A stretch of 64,000 bases of DNA from Caulobacter sp048541825. GTDB taxonomy: Bacteria > Pseudomonadota > Alphaproteobacteria > Caulobacterales > Caulobacteraceae. Of this stretch, positions 41,163 through 50,037 are shown piece by piece (position 1 is the first letter of the stretch; every line of letters starts with the position of its first letter). Both the position numbers and the translations under genes were made by a program. A model generated the notes under the pieces. The model did not search any database. It was not told the DNA's origin and saw nothing but the letters and a program-made list of their open reading frames with translations. The DNA lies in assembly GCF_048541825.1 (NCBI RefSeq), contig NZ_CP183332.1:1364001-1428000 (forward strand), in the 5' to 3' direction.

Positions 41163-41744
41163 TCAAGATCGCTCCCATGCCGCCTTCAGCAAAGCCTTCA
41201 GGTCATCATCAAGGTCGGCAGGCGCGCCCAGGGGAAGTTTGGCCCTGAGACGCTCCGACCAGCCCTCATTGCGGGGCTCCAGCAGGCGAGGGCTGGCGTC
41301 GGGCGTCACCGCCAGGCCCAGCACCGCGCCGCCGCCCTTGGCCGGCTTGAGCGCCGCGAACTGAAGCTTGCGCGACCAGGCGGTGAAGGTCTTGCGCTGG
41401 CCGGTGACCAGGCCGTCGAAATCGGCGACGGCCGCCTCGACGGCCAGCAGGATCTCGGTTGAGGTCTGGCCCGTCCATAACGCTTCGCGCAGCTTGTCGG
41501 GATCGTCCCAGCCCATTTCCGACGGGAAGGCCTCGCCCAGGATGTGGGCGCTGCGATTCACCCCCAGGCCGTGGTGCGCCTTCAGCCAGGCCACCCGCTT
41601 GCCGGGTTTGCTCTCATGGCAGTCGCGGCGAACGATCTCGACCCATTCCTGGAGGGTTTTGCCGGTTTCCCGCTGCAGATTGGCCCGGATCGAGGCGAAC
41701 CATTTCTCCTGCTGCTCGGTTAGGCCCTGAGACTTGGTCGTCAT
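41163..41744 (-). CDS. DUF4287 domain protein
   Basis: A 193-residue soluble protein. The first 85 residues match DUF4287: TGKTLQEWVEIVRRD, then KPGKRVAWLKAHHGLGVNRSAHILGEAF. The rest resembles the DUF5655-like half often fused to it (PSEMGWDDPDKLREALWTG onward). The function is unknown; such proteins may bind nucleic acid through the helical N-terminal part. It is divergent from the HIT-family gene and upstream of the PNPOx-like gene on the same strand. Confidence 0.82.
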   Translation of the reverse strand: MTTKSQGLTEQQEKWFASIRANLQRETGKTLQEWVEIVRRDCHESKPGKRVAWLKAHHGLGVNRSAHILGEAFPSEMGWDDPDKLREALWTGQTSTEILLAVEAAVADFDGLVTGQRKTFTAWSRKLQFAALKPAKGGGAVLGLAVTPDASPRLLEPRNEGWSERLRAKLPLGAPADLDDDLKALLKAAWERS

Positions 41745-41797
41745 GCTTGCGCGCCACCCGTGGTTTGCTACGACACCCCTCGCATGAGGAGACGGCC

Positions 41798-42229
41798 ATG
41801 AGCCTTCACGGAACCTACGACCCCGACAACATCTTCGCCAAGATCATCCGGGGAGAGATGCCGGCCGTGAAGGTGTTCGAGGACGATCAGGTCCTGGCCT
41901 TCATGGACGTGTTCCCGCAGGCGCGCGGCCACATGCTGGTGATCTCCAAGACCAGCAAGGCCCGCAACCTGCTGGACGCCGAGGCCAAGACCCTGGGCCG
42001 CCTGATCGGCGCCACCCAGAGGGCCGCCGCCGCCGTCACCGCCGCGCTCAAGCCCGACGGCGTCATCGTCACCCAGTTCAACGGCGCGCCGGCCGGCCAG
42101 ACCGTGTTTCACCTGCATTTCCACGTCATCCCCCGCTACGAGGGCGAGGCGATGGGCCGGCATGGCGAGGGCATGGCCGATGTTGAGGAGCTCAAGGTGC
42201 TGGCCGAGACGATCGCGGCGGCGTTATAG
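41798..42229 (+). CDS. HIT family protein (histidine triad nucleotide hydrolase)
   Basis: A 143-residue purine-nucleotide-binding hydrolase or transferase. The histidine triad is HLHFHV (about residue 108-113), and the N-terminal IFAKIIRGEMPAVKVFEDDQVLAFMDVFPQARGHMLVIS is the HINT/HIT signature. Members act on AMP-lysine, AMP-phosphoramidates or dinucleoside polyphosphates. The ATG at 41798 follows GAGGAGA and gives the usual length. The BLUF gene starts about 40 bases after it. Confidence 0.93.
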   Translation: MSLHGTYDPDNIFAKIIRGEMPAVKVFEDDQVLAFMDVFPQARGHMLVISKTSKARNLLDAEAKTLGRLIGATQRAAAAVTAALKPDGVIVTQFNGAPAGQTVFHLHFHVIPRYEGEAMGRHGEGMADVEELKVLAETIAAAL

Positions 42230-42267
42230 ACCCGAAAACTTTTCTGTGACTCCATCGGCTCCTGGCG

Positions 42268-42723
42268 ATGGAGCTTCACCCTATGATCGAGTTCGAGGAC
42301 CACCCGCGCGGTCTGGTAAGATTGATCTACGCCAGTCGCGCCAGTGGCGGCGCGGTTTCCAGCGATATGGCTACCGCGATCGTCGCCAAGTCGATCCAGA
42401 ACAATCGCGTTTCCGACATCTCCGGCTTGCTGGTGATCGGTGCAGATCGCTTTCTGCAAGTTTTGGAGGGGCCTGCTGGCGAGGTCGAGCAGACCTTCGC
42501 GCGTGTGGCTTCGGATACGCGCCACTGCGATATGACAGTGATCGCCAGACGGACTGGAGAGAAGCGCATGTTCCGCGACTGGAACATGGCCTGCCGCCAT
42601 CTGGGACTTGACGACGCCGGTGCGCTGAAATCCGTCGGCTTGGCGTTTTTCGCACCCGAAAGTCTGGACGAGGAGAGGGCCTTGACCCTGCTCAAATCCG
42701 TCGGCGAGTTTCATTTGCGATAG
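42268..42723 (+). CDS. BLUF-domain blue-light photoreceptor
   Basis: A 151-residue protein with one FAD-binding BLUF domain and only short flanks. The photocycle residues are present: Tyr21 (LIYASR), an Asn in QNNRVSDISGLL (45-46), Gln64 in FLQVLEGP, and Trp105-x-Met107 near the end. Short BLUF proteins signal through partner proteins rather than a fused output domain. It converges with a MASE1-type hybrid histidine kinase. A 10-residue Glu-rich leader precedes the domain. Blue-light control of motility, attachment or second messengers is typical of this family. Confidence 0.92.
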   Translation: MELHPMIEFEDHPRGLVRLIYASRASGGAVSSDMATAIVAKSIQNNRVSDISGLLVIGADRFLQVLEGPAGEVEQTFARVASDTRHCDMTVIARRTGEKRMFRDWNMACRHLGLDDAGALKSVGLAFFAPESLDEERALTLLKSVGEFHLR

Positions 42724-42819
42724 AGCCGTCACTGCACAGGCTTGAAGTGCCACGGTTGCCCATCCTGCCTCGAGCCCTTTTTGCCCGACCCCGATGAAGT
42801 CATGAGGTCGGAAAGGGCG

Positions 42820-44913
42820 CTAGGCCGCCCTGTTCGGCACGGCGTTGGTGGCTGCGGTGATCAGGGTCATCAACTGGATCGGCTTGGCGATGTGGTCCAC
42901 CATTCCGGCCGCCAGGCATGCGGCGATGTCGTCCTTCGAGGTGGCGGCGGTCATGGCGATGATCGGCGTCCGCCCGACAGCGCCGCCCAGGGCCTTGATC
43001 AGGCGACAGGCCGTCAGTCCGTCCATGACCGGCATGTGCAGGTCCATGAAGATGGCGTGATACACGGCCTGACCGGCGCGCTGCACGGCGTCCTCGCCGT
43101 TCTCGGCCGTATCGACCTTGAACCCTGCCGCCTCCAGCATCTGGCTGGCGATCTGCCGGTTCATGGGGTGGTCGTCCACAACAAGCAGGCGAAGATCCAG
43201 GGGCGGGGCCGGCGCCGCCTGGGCTGGCGCCAGGGCGTCAACGCGCGTCATCGGCAGGCTGAAGGTGAAGCGGGACCCCAGGCCGACCGTGCTTTCGACG
43301 GTCAGGCTGCCGCCCATCATTTCCACCAGGGCGCGCGAGATGGCCAAGCCCAGGCCTGCGCCGGAGAACTTGCGGGTCGGGGTACTATCAATCTGGGAGA
43401 ACGGCCGGAACAACAGCGGAAGATCGTCCGGCGCGATCCCCATGCCCGTATCGGCCGCGCAGAAGGTCACGTCGTCCACGCCCTCGACATCGCTGGACTT
43501 GATTGCGACCGACAGGGTGATGTGACCGCGCTGGGTGAACTTGGCGGCGTTGCTGAGCAGCTTGAACAGGATCTGAGTCAGGCGATTTTCGTCGGCGCTG
43601 TGCAGGGGCTCGGCCGGGGCGCTGATCTCGACCCGCAGGTCGATCGGCCGGTCGCCAAGCAGTGGCGGGATCAGGGCCGCGACGCGCTCGACGAGGGTCG
43701 GGATCGAGACGGGCGCCAGGTTCAGCTGCCGCTGCCGCTGTCCGTCCCCGACGCTGGAATAGTCGAGCACGTCGTCAATCAGCGAGACCAGGACGCCGCA
43801 AGACGCCTGGATAGCCGCCAGCGGCTCACGCGTGGATTTGGGAAGAGCGCGCTTGGCGCCGAGCAACTGCACATGGCCGCTGATGCCGTTCAGCGGCGTG
43901 CGCATCTCGTGGCTCATCACCGCCAGGAACCGGCTCTTGGCGATGGCGGCGGCCTCGGCTTCGCGGCGGGCTGCGCGGGCGGCCGAGAGGGCGCGGCTCA
44001 ACCCGTTCTGGGCCCGCGTTCGCTCCGACATCACGCTGATGATCGCCAGGGCACAGAACTGAATCGCGGCCAGATAGGTCTGCAAGGCCAGAATCCGGCT
44101 GGAGATGTCTTCGTACTGGGCCGCGATCGGGCCATGGCCCATGGTGGTGCTGGCAGCTGTCAGGAAAGCGAAACCGGCGATGGCCAGGACGGCCCGCGGC
44201 GGATCCAGCCGCAGCAGAACAGCCAGCAGCAGGGGAAAGCTGAGGAAGAGCGGCGCGGCGGGCAGGAAGTGGAACAGCATCGCCGCCACGATCAGGGCGG
44301 CAGCCACCAGATGCATCGGCGCCGCGCCCTTGAGGATCTCGGGCGTCGTGTATCGCCGCATTCTGGTCAGCAGCAGCACTGCCGGCGCGCCGATCATCAT
44401 CCCCAGGAAATCGCCCCCGACCCAGGCGATCCAGATGGACACGAAATCACCGCCGATGAGCCTCGTGAGCAGCGTCGCGCCCAGGCTGCCCATGATCAGC
44501 GTGGTCGGCAGCACGGCCAGCAGGGCCACGCGCCAAAGTCTGCTGAAGTGCTGAATGTCCAGGCCTGCGCCACCGACCTGGCGGATCAGGAAGGCGGCGG
44601 CCACCGACTCGGTGAGGTCGAAACTGGCAATCAGGGCGGCCTGGCTGGGCGCGCTGCCGGTTAGCAGGGCGGCCAGAAAGTCGACCAGCGTGCAGACCAG
44701 CGCCAGGGGGATTGCCGTGCCGCGCGGAAGCAACAGAAGCGCCGCAGCCAGCACGCCGTTGTTGATCCAGAGAACCGCCAGACCGCCGGCGCCCAAGGTC
44801 ATGGCGTAGGCCGTTGCGGCGATGATCACATAGGCGGCGAAGAAGGCCAACGGCCACCAAGCTGGCCGCGCCGTCTGTGCAGGACGGAACAGGCCGCGCA
44901 CTGGCGTTTGCAC
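42820..44913 (-). CDS. Hybrid histidine kinase with MASE1-like membrane sensor
   Basis: A 697-residue sensor kinase. The first 295 residues hold about eight membrane helices in the MASE1 pattern (WINNGVLAAALLL, WVGGDFLGMMIGAPAVLLL). A HisKA domain follows with phospho-accepting His335 (MSHEMRTPLNG), then HATPase_c (LSNAAKFTQRG, DTGMGIAP, GAGLGLAIS), and a C-terminal receiver with Asp624 (FMDLHMPVMDG). The receiver means phosphorelay through a separate Hpt protein, not seen here. The start is GTG at 44913 after AAGGAT. It converges on the BLUF gene. Confidence 0.92.
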   Translation of the reverse strand: MQTPVRGLFRPAQTARPAWWPLAFFAAYVIIAATAYAMTLGAGGLAVLWINNGVLAAALLLLPRGTAIPLALVCTLVDFLAALLTGSAPSQAALIASFDLTESVAAAFLIRQVGGAGLDIQHFSRLWRVALLAVLPTTLIMGSLGATLLTRLIGGDFVSIWIAWVGGDFLGMMIGAPAVLLLTRMRRYTTPEILKGAAPMHLVAAALIVAAMLFHFLPAAPLFLSFPLLLAVLLRLDPPRAVLAIAGFAFLTAASTTMGHGPIAAQYEDISSRILALQTYLAAIQFCALAIISVMSERTRAQNGLSRALSAARAARREAEAAAIAKSRFLAVMSHEMRTPLNGISGHVQLLGAKRALPKSTREPLAAIQASCGVLVSLIDDVLDYSSVGDGQRQRQLNLAPVSIPTLVERVAALIPPLLGDRPIDLRVEISAPAEPLHSADENRLTQILFKLLSNAAKFTQRGHITLSVAIKSSDVEGVDDVTFCAADTGMGIAPDDLPLLFRPFSQIDSTPTRKFSGAGLGLAISRALVEMMGGSLTVESTVGLGSRFTFSLPMTRVDALAPAQAAPAPPLDLRLLVVDDHPMNRQIASQMLEAAGFKVDTAENGEDAVQRAGQAVYHAIFMDLHMPVMDGLTACRLIKALGGAVGRTPIIAMTAATSKDDIAACLAAGMVDHIAKPIQLMTLITAATNAVPNRAA

Positions 44914-44990
44914 CCGGTATCCTTTTTCTTCACTTCATCCAGAGACTTTATCGATTTGAGGGGGTTGTAAAGTTTTCCCCGCCGCAAACC

Positions 44991-45019
44991 AAAAGAGGCC
45001 CGGATCGCTCCGGGCCTCT
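44991..45019 (-). terminator. Intrinsic terminator after clpA
   Basis: An 11-base perfect stem (AGAGGCCCGGA/TCCGGGCCTCT) with loop TCGC. On the minus strand it is followed by TTTTGG. It lies 15 bases past the clpA stop. Confidence 0.88.
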
Positions 45020-45033
45020 CGATGGTCTTGGAT

Positions 45034-47370
45034 CTATTCGACGAGGGCCGGTTCGGCCTCGCTCTCGGTCGCCGCTGAGCCTTTGCCGGGTTTCTCCGGC
45101 GTGCTCTCGATCTCGAAGTCGATCTTGCTGTCCTTGAGGATGATCTTGACGTGCCCGCCGCGAACGAGGCGTCCAAACAGGATGTCGTCGGCCAGGGGCT
45201 TCTTGATGTGCTCCTGGATGACCCGGCCTAGCGGACGGGCGCCGTAGAGCTCGTCGAAGCCGTTCTTGGCCAGCCAGTCGGCCGCGTCGTCGGTCAGCTC
45301 GATCGTCACGTTCCGGTCGGCCAGCTGGGCCTCCATCTGCATGACGAACTTCTGCACGACCATCCGGATGATCTCGGGCGTCAGCGGCTTGAAGGCCACC
45401 ACCGCGTCGAGACGGTTGCGGAATTCCGGCGTGAACAGGCGCTTGAGGGCGGCCTCTTCCTCGCCCAGAACCTTGTCGCGGCCAAAACCGATCGACTGGC
45501 GCTGGGCGTCCGATGCGCCGGCATTGGTGGTCATGATCAGGATGACGTTCCTGAAGTCGACCTTCTTGCCGTTGCTGTCGGTCAGCACGCCGTGGTCCAT
45601 GACCTGCAGCAGGATGTTGTAGACGTCCTGGTGGGCCTTCTCGATCTCGTCGAGCAGCACGACCGCGTGCGGGTGCTGATCGACGGCGTCGGTCAGCTGG
45701 CCGCCCTGATCATAGCCGACATAGCCGGGAGGAGCGCCGATCAGGCGGCTCACGGTATGGCGCTCCATGTACTCGGACATGTCGAAGCGGATCATCTCGA
45801 TGCCAAGCGTCTGGGCCAGTTGCTTGGCGGCCTCGGTCTTGCCAACGCCCGTGGGGCCGCTGAACAGGAACGAGCCGATCGGCTTGTCGGCGTCGCGCAG
45901 ACCGGCGCGGGCCAGCTTCATGGCCGAGGACAGTTGCGCGATCGCATCGTCCTGGCCAAACACCGCACGCTTCAGATCCGTTTCCAGCTCCTTGAGCGCC
46001 TCGGTGTCCGACTTGGAGACGGATTTGGGCGGGATACGGGCGATCTTGGCCACGACGGCTTCGATCTCCTTGACGCCCAGAACCTTCTTGCGACGGCTCT
46101 CGGGCAGCAGCATCTGGCCGGCGCCGGCTTCGTCGATCACGTCGATCGCCTTGTCGGGCAGCTTGCGATCAGTGATGTATTTGGCCGACAGCTCGACGGC
46201 CACCTTGATGGCCTCGTTGGTGTATTTCAGCTTATGGAAGTCCTCGTAGTAGGTCTTGATACCCTTGAGGATCTTGATGGTGTCTTCGATGGTCGGCTCG
46301 TTGACGTCGATCTTCTGGAAGCGGCGGACCAGGGCCCGATCCTTCTCGAAGTGCTGACGGAACTCCTTGTAGGTGGTCGAGCCCATGCAGCGCAGGCTGC
46401 CTGACGCCAAAGCGGGCTTCAGCAGGTTCGAAGCGTCCATCGCCCCGCCACTGGTCGCGCCAGCGCCGATCACGGTGTGAATCTCGTCGATGAACAGCAC
46501 CGCGTTGGGGTGGTTCTCGAGTTCCTTGACCACCTGCTTGACGCGTTCCTCGAAGTCGCCGCGATAGCGGGTGCCGGCCAGCAGCGCGCCCATGTCGAGC
46601 GAGAAGATGGTGGCGCCGGCCAGGACCTCGGGAACCTGGTTGGTGATGATCTTGCGGGCCAGGCCTTCGGCAATGGCGGTCTTGCCGACACCGGGTTCGC
46701 CCACCAGCAGCGGATTATTCTTGGTGCGACGGCACAGGATCTGGATCGTGCGTTCCACCTCGGTGGCGCGGCCGATCAGAGGATCGACCTTGCCCTGGCG
46801 GGCTTTCTCGTTGAGGTCGACGCAATAGGCTTCCAGCGCCTCGCCACCGGTCTTGGTGTTGGGCTTTTCGGCGTCGTCTTCCGTCGTGCTGTTGTTGGCG
46901 CCCTTCACGGCCTTGGGCTCGGACGCGCCGGCCTTCTTGGCGATGCCATGGGCGATGAAGTTCACCGCGTCATAGCGGGTCATGTCCTGCTCCTGCAGGA
47001 AGTAGGCGGCGTGGCTTTCGCGTTCCGAGAAGATGGCCACCAGCACATTGGCGCCGGTGACTTCCTCGCGGCCCGATGACTGCACGTGGATTACGGCGCG
47101 CTGGATCACGCGCTGGAAGCCGGCGGTCGGCTTGGCGTCTTCTTCATCGTCAACGACCAGCGAGGCCAGTTCGACGTCAAGATAGTTGGCCAGGCTCTTT
47201 TTCAGGGCGATCAGATCGACGTCGCAGGCGCGCATTACGCCGGCCGCGTCGTCGTCGTCGGTTAGGGACAGGAGCAAGTGCTCCAGGGTGGCGTACTCGT
47301 GCTTACGCTGGTTGGCGTAGGCCACGGCGCGGTGGAGGGATTCTTCGAGAGGGCGAGAAAACGAGGGCAA
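45034..47370 (-). CDS. clpA: ATP-dependent Clp protease ATP-binding subunit ClpA
   Basis: A 778-residue AAA+ unfoldase that feeds substrates to ClpP. The N-terminal ClpN repeats (EESLHRAVAYANQRKHEYATLEHLLLSL) bind ClpS. Two AAA domains carry Walker A motifs GEPGVGKTAIAEG and GPTGVGKTEAAKQ, and the ClpP-binding loop region lies in the second half. A Pro/Glu-rich tail of about 25 residues ends the protein. Start: TTG at 47370 (PSFSRPLEE), which follows GAGGAGCC and gives family length; no ATG fits. clpS ends 13 bases upstream, so clpS-clpA is an operon. Confidence 0.95.
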   Translation of the reverse strand: MPSFSRPLEESLHRAVAYANQRKHEYATLEHLLLSLTDDDDAAGVMRACDVDLIALKKSLANYLDVELASLVVDDEEDAKPTAGFQRVIQRAVIHVQSSGREEVTGANVLVAIFSERESHAAYFLQEQDMTRYDAVNFIAHGIAKKAGASEPKAVKGANNSTTEDDAEKPNTKTGGEALEAYCVDLNEKARQGKVDPLIGRATEVERTIQILCRRTKNNPLLVGEPGVGKTAIAEGLARKIITNQVPEVLAGATIFSLDMGALLAGTRYRGDFEERVKQVVKELENHPNAVLFIDEIHTVIGAGATSGGAMDASNLLKPALASGSLRCMGSTTYKEFRQHFEKDRALVRRFQKIDVNEPTIEDTIKILKGIKTYYEDFHKLKYTNEAIKVAVELSAKYITDRKLPDKAIDVIDEAGAGQMLLPESRRKKVLGVKEIEAVVAKIARIPPKSVSKSDTEALKELETDLKRAVFGQDDAIAQLSSAMKLARAGLRDADKPIGSFLFSGPTGVGKTEAAKQLAQTLGIEMIRFDMSEYMERHTVSRLIGAPPGYVGYDQGGQLTDAVDQHPHAVVLLDEIEKAHQDVYNILLQVMDHGVLTDSNGKKVDFRNVILIMTTNAGASDAQRQSIGFGRDKVLGEEEAALKRLFTPEFRNRLDAVVAFKPLTPEIIRMVVQKFVMQMEAQLADRNVTIELTDDAADWLAKNGFDELYGARPLGRVIQEHIKKPLADDILFGRLVRGGHVKIILKDSKIDFEIESTPEKPGKGSAATESEAEPALVE

Positions 47371-47383
47371 GGGGGGAGGCTCC

Positions 47384-47713
47384 TCAGTCTTTTTCCATGG
47401 TGCACTGCAGGGGATGCTGATGACGACGCGCCGAGTCGATGACCTGCGCAACCTTCGTTTCAGCAACTTCGTAAGTATAGACGCCACACACACCAACACC
47501 GTGTTGATGAACGAGCAGCATAATCCGGGTCGCGTCTTCACGCGACTTATTGAAGAACCGTTCGAGGACGTACACGACAAATTCCATTGGCGTGTAGTCG
47601 TCGTTCAGAATCAGTACTCGATAGAGCGAAGGCTTCTGTGTCTTCGGCTTCACCTCAGTGATGACCGAAGATCCAGATCCGTTATTCTGTCCGCCTTGCT
47701 TCCGCTCGGCCAT
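47384..47713 (-). CDS. clpS: ATP-dependent Clp protease adaptor ClpS
   Basis: A 109-residue adaptor that delivers N-degron proteins to ClpAP. The N-end-rule pocket is in LILNDDYTPMEFVVYVLERFFNKS, followed by MLLVHQHGVGVCGVYTYEVAETK. The N-terminal 35 residues are a flexible Gly/Ser/Lys-rich tail. The ATG at 47713 (MAERKQGG) gives the normal length. ClpA follows after 13 bases. The upstream 240-base gap (47714-47955) shows no gene that I can support. Confidence 0.95.
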   Translation of the reverse strand: MAERKQGGQNNGSGSSVITEVKPKTQKPSLYRVLILNDDYTPMEFVVYVLERFFNKSREDATRIMLLVHQHGVGVCGVYTYEVAETKVAQVIDSARRHQHPLQCTMEKD

Positions 47714-47955
47714 TGACCGTTTTCTCCCGGCGGGCCGAACCACCCACCTTGTTAGGATTAGATATGGAAACGCGCGGGCTTTGGAAGGGGCCGACGCGCC
47801 GCTGCGCCGCTTTAACACAGGGGCGCCCTGTAAAATGGCTTCACGATTGGGAGAACAGAAGCCGTGCGACGACGGTTTCCTGGGCGAGGAGCCGAAATGG
47901 TGAGCGACAGCGTGTCGCGCAAGGGGGGCTTGGCTAGCGCCGAGCGCCCGGACCG

Positions 47956-48459
47956 CTAGTGGACGGGCAGGGTGTATTGCAGATCATAGAGGTGCTTGCC
48001 GTCGACGATCTCGATGGCCAGGCTTCCCGCAATGCCCTTCAGCGCGCCGCCGCCGGAGTCGGGCACGATTTCCACGCTGAGCGTACGTTCGGCGCCGCGC
48101 ATGACCCCCCGATGGACCAGGGCGAAGCTGCCGGCCTTACCGTGCAGCGTTCCGGTTACGCGTTCGATGGCCACATAGGCTGCCGAACCGGGCGTGTCTG
48201 CGCCCGCAGTCAGCATCTGGCCCTTGCCCGTCGCTTCCAGATCGCCGTGGAAGATCTTGTCCAGCGACATGCGGCCCAGGGTCGAGCCTTCGCCGACGTC
48301 CTGGTCTTGTGGCGTCATCTTCACGTCGAAGGGGCCCTTGGCGTGACGGGTCATGGCAGGGGCTCCGGGCGTGGATGTTGGGGCGGTCTGGGCGGCGGCG
48401 ATCGGGGTCAGGGCCAGCGTCGCCAGCAGCGCGAGCACATGAATGGGCGGGGATGACAT
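47956..48459 (-). CDS. Secreted DUF3224 family protein
   Basis: A 167-residue protein with an N-terminal signal peptide (about 1-23, ending AAAQ) followed by a DUF3224 beta-barrel. The barrel shows GPFDVKMTPQDQ, SLDKIFHGDLEATGKGQML, SAAYVAIERVTGTLHGKAGSFALVHRG and VVPDSGGGALKGIAGSL. DUF3224 belongs to the AOC-barrel-like fold. Most members are cytosolic, and an exported version is somewhat unusual. The function is unknown. The ATG at 48459 gives a complete signal peptide. Confidence 0.85.
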   Translation of the reverse strand: MSSPPIHVLALLATLALTPIAAAQTAPTSTPGAPAMTRHAKGPFDVKMTPQDQDVGEGSTLGRMSLDKIFHGDLEATGKGQMLTAGADTPGSAAYVAIERVTGTLHGKAGSFALVHRGVMRGAERTLSVEIVPDSGGGALKGIAGSLAIEIVDGKHLYDLQYTLPVH

Positions 48460-48515
48460 GCTGGCTCCTGAATAACGCCGATCCTTGATAGCGCAACGCA
48501 GGGCGTGGGCAACCG

Positions 48516-49772
48516 TCAGCGGCTCTTGAGCGCGCGTCCCGTCATCACCGCGCCGGCGCCGAATTTACCGCGCAGCACGTCGATGGTCTTTTCCGTCTTC
48601 AGGGTCAGCCGCTCGTCGCCGGCGAAGAAGTCGTCGGCCGCGCCCTCGGCCGGGACGAACTCGGTCAGGCCGGCCCCGATCAGGCGGTAATAGGTTCCGC
48701 GGGGCTCACCCGCCAGCAGTTCGCGGGCCACCTGGAACAGGGTGCGCGCCGTTTGGGTCGGCACCGCCAGGGTGCGACGGCGGGTGTGGACCTTGAAGTC
48801 GGGTGTGCGCAGCTTCAGCGTCGCCACGCGTCCGGCCACGCCCTCGGCCCGCGCCTGCCGGGCGACCCGCTCGCACAGGGGCCACAGTTCGTCCTCGAGA
48901 TCGTCGGCCTTGAACAGATCGTCATTGAAGGTGGTCTCGGCGCTGATGGTCTTTCGGACCTGATCGGGGTCGACCAGGCGCGAGTCCTGGCCCTGGGCCA
49001 GGCGATGCAGGCGCAGACCGCTTGAGCCCAGGGTCGCGGCCAGATGCTTGAGGTCGGCTGCGGCGATGTCGCCCACCGTGCGAAAACCCTCGGCGGCCAG
49101 GGCCGTGACCGTGGCGGGGCCGACGCCGGGCAGGATCGAAACGGGCTTGCTGGCCAGGAAGGTCCGGGCCTCTGTCGCGCCGATCACCGAGAACCCGCGC
49201 GGCTTGTCCAGTTCCGAGGCGATCTTGGCCAGGAACTTGTTGGGGGCCAGGCCGATCGAGACCGTCAGGCCCACCTCGCGCTCGATCTCGGCCTGCAGGC
49301 GGGCCAGCACCAGGGCGGGCGGGGCGCCGTGCAGCCGCTCGGTGCCCGACAGGTCCATCCAGGCCTCGTCCAGCGACAGGGGCTGGACCAGCGGCGTCAG
49401 GGCCTCCACACGGCTGAAGATCGCCCGGCTGGCGGCCTTGTACTTGGCGAAGTCCGGCTTGATGACGACCGCCTGCGGACACAGTTGCAGGGCCTTGTAC
49501 ATTGGCATGGCCGAGCGGGCGCCGCTCATGCGGGCGATATAGCAGGCGGTGGTCACCACACCGCGCTTGCCGCCGCCAATGATCACGGGAAGGTCGCGCA
49601 GTTCCGGCCGGTCGCGCTTTTCCACCGCAGCGTAGAAGGCGTCGCAGTCCATGTGCGCCATGGCCAGATCGCCCAGATCGTCATGCACGACCAGGCGCGG
49701 CGAGCCGCAGGCCGGGCAGCGCCGGGGCCTGTCCTCGCCGGTCCAGAAACAATCGCGGCAGAGCGCCTTCAT
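48516..49772 (-). CDS. dinB: DNA polymerase IV (Y family) with N-terminal zinc ribbon
   Basis: A 418-residue translesion polymerase. The catalytic carboxylates are Asp42 (HMDCDAFYAAVE) and Asp135-Glu136 (LSLDEAWMD). The thumb HhH (LPGVGPATVTALAAEG) and little-finger domain follow. Before the polymerase core are about 30 extra residues with C5-x2-C8 and C19-x2-C22 (CRDC, CPAC), a putative zinc ribbon absent from E. coli DinB. The ATG at 49772 is used; a TTG two codons upstream is possible. I see no beta-clamp motif of classic QL-x-L-F type at the very end. Confidence 0.93.
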   Translation of the reverse strand: MKALCRDCFWTGEDRPRRCPACGSPRLVVHDDLGDLAMAHMDCDAFYAAVEKRDRPELRDLPVIIGGGKRGVVTTACYIARMSGARSAMPMYKALQLCPQAVVIKPDFAKYKAASRAIFSRVEALTPLVQPLSLDEAWMDLSGTERLHGAPPALVLARLQAEIEREVGLTVSIGLAPNKFLAKIASELDKPRGFSVIGATEARTFLASKPVSILPGVGPATVTALAAEGFRTVGDIAAADLKHLAATLGSSGLRLHRLAQGQDSRLVDPDQVRKTISAETTFNDDLFKADDLEDELWPLCERVARQARAEGVAGRVATLKLRTPDFKVHTRRRTLAVPTQTARTLFQVARELLAGEPRGTYYRLIGAGLTEFVPAEGAADDFFAGDERLTLKTEKTIDVLRGKFGAGAVMTGRALKSR

Positions 49773-49864
49773 CTTCAAGCGTGGCTCTTCAGAAACCCGA
49801 AACGCAAGGTGAACCTATCGCGAATCGATGGTGAGGCGTTCAGTGAACCGCACCCGTTGCGCGG

Positions 49865-50035
49865 ATGATCCTCGTGGACCTTGAACTCTTTAAACGCCTG
49901 CGACTACAGGGCTACACGCCGCGAACCATGCTCGATATCGGCGCGAATGTCGGCATGTTCACCCAGTGCTGGCCCTCCGAATGTCAGGTGACCTGGCGCG
50001 GCGGTTTGGACGTCCAGCCCCTGATGCAGGCCTGC
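49865..50035 (+). pseudogene. N-terminal remnant of a FkbM-type methyltransferase
   Basis: From the ATG at 49865 the frame reads LELFKRLRLQGYTPRTMLDIGANVGMFTQ, which matches the start of FkbM-family SAM-dependent methyltransferases up to motif I (LDIGANVG). A loosely FkbM-like stretch follows for about 15 residues. After that the frame loses resemblance and runs into the antisense 3' end of the ROK kinase gene. A full enzyme needs more than 200 residues, so this is a truncated gene. It is divergent from dinB. Confidence 0.6.
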
Positions 50036-50037
50036 CC

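Noticed and set aside
47859..47960. Short ATG-started frames of about 20 codons between clpS and the DUF3224 gene
   Set aside because: No Shine-Dalgarno, and one runs into the antisense end of the DUF3224 gene; probably chance.
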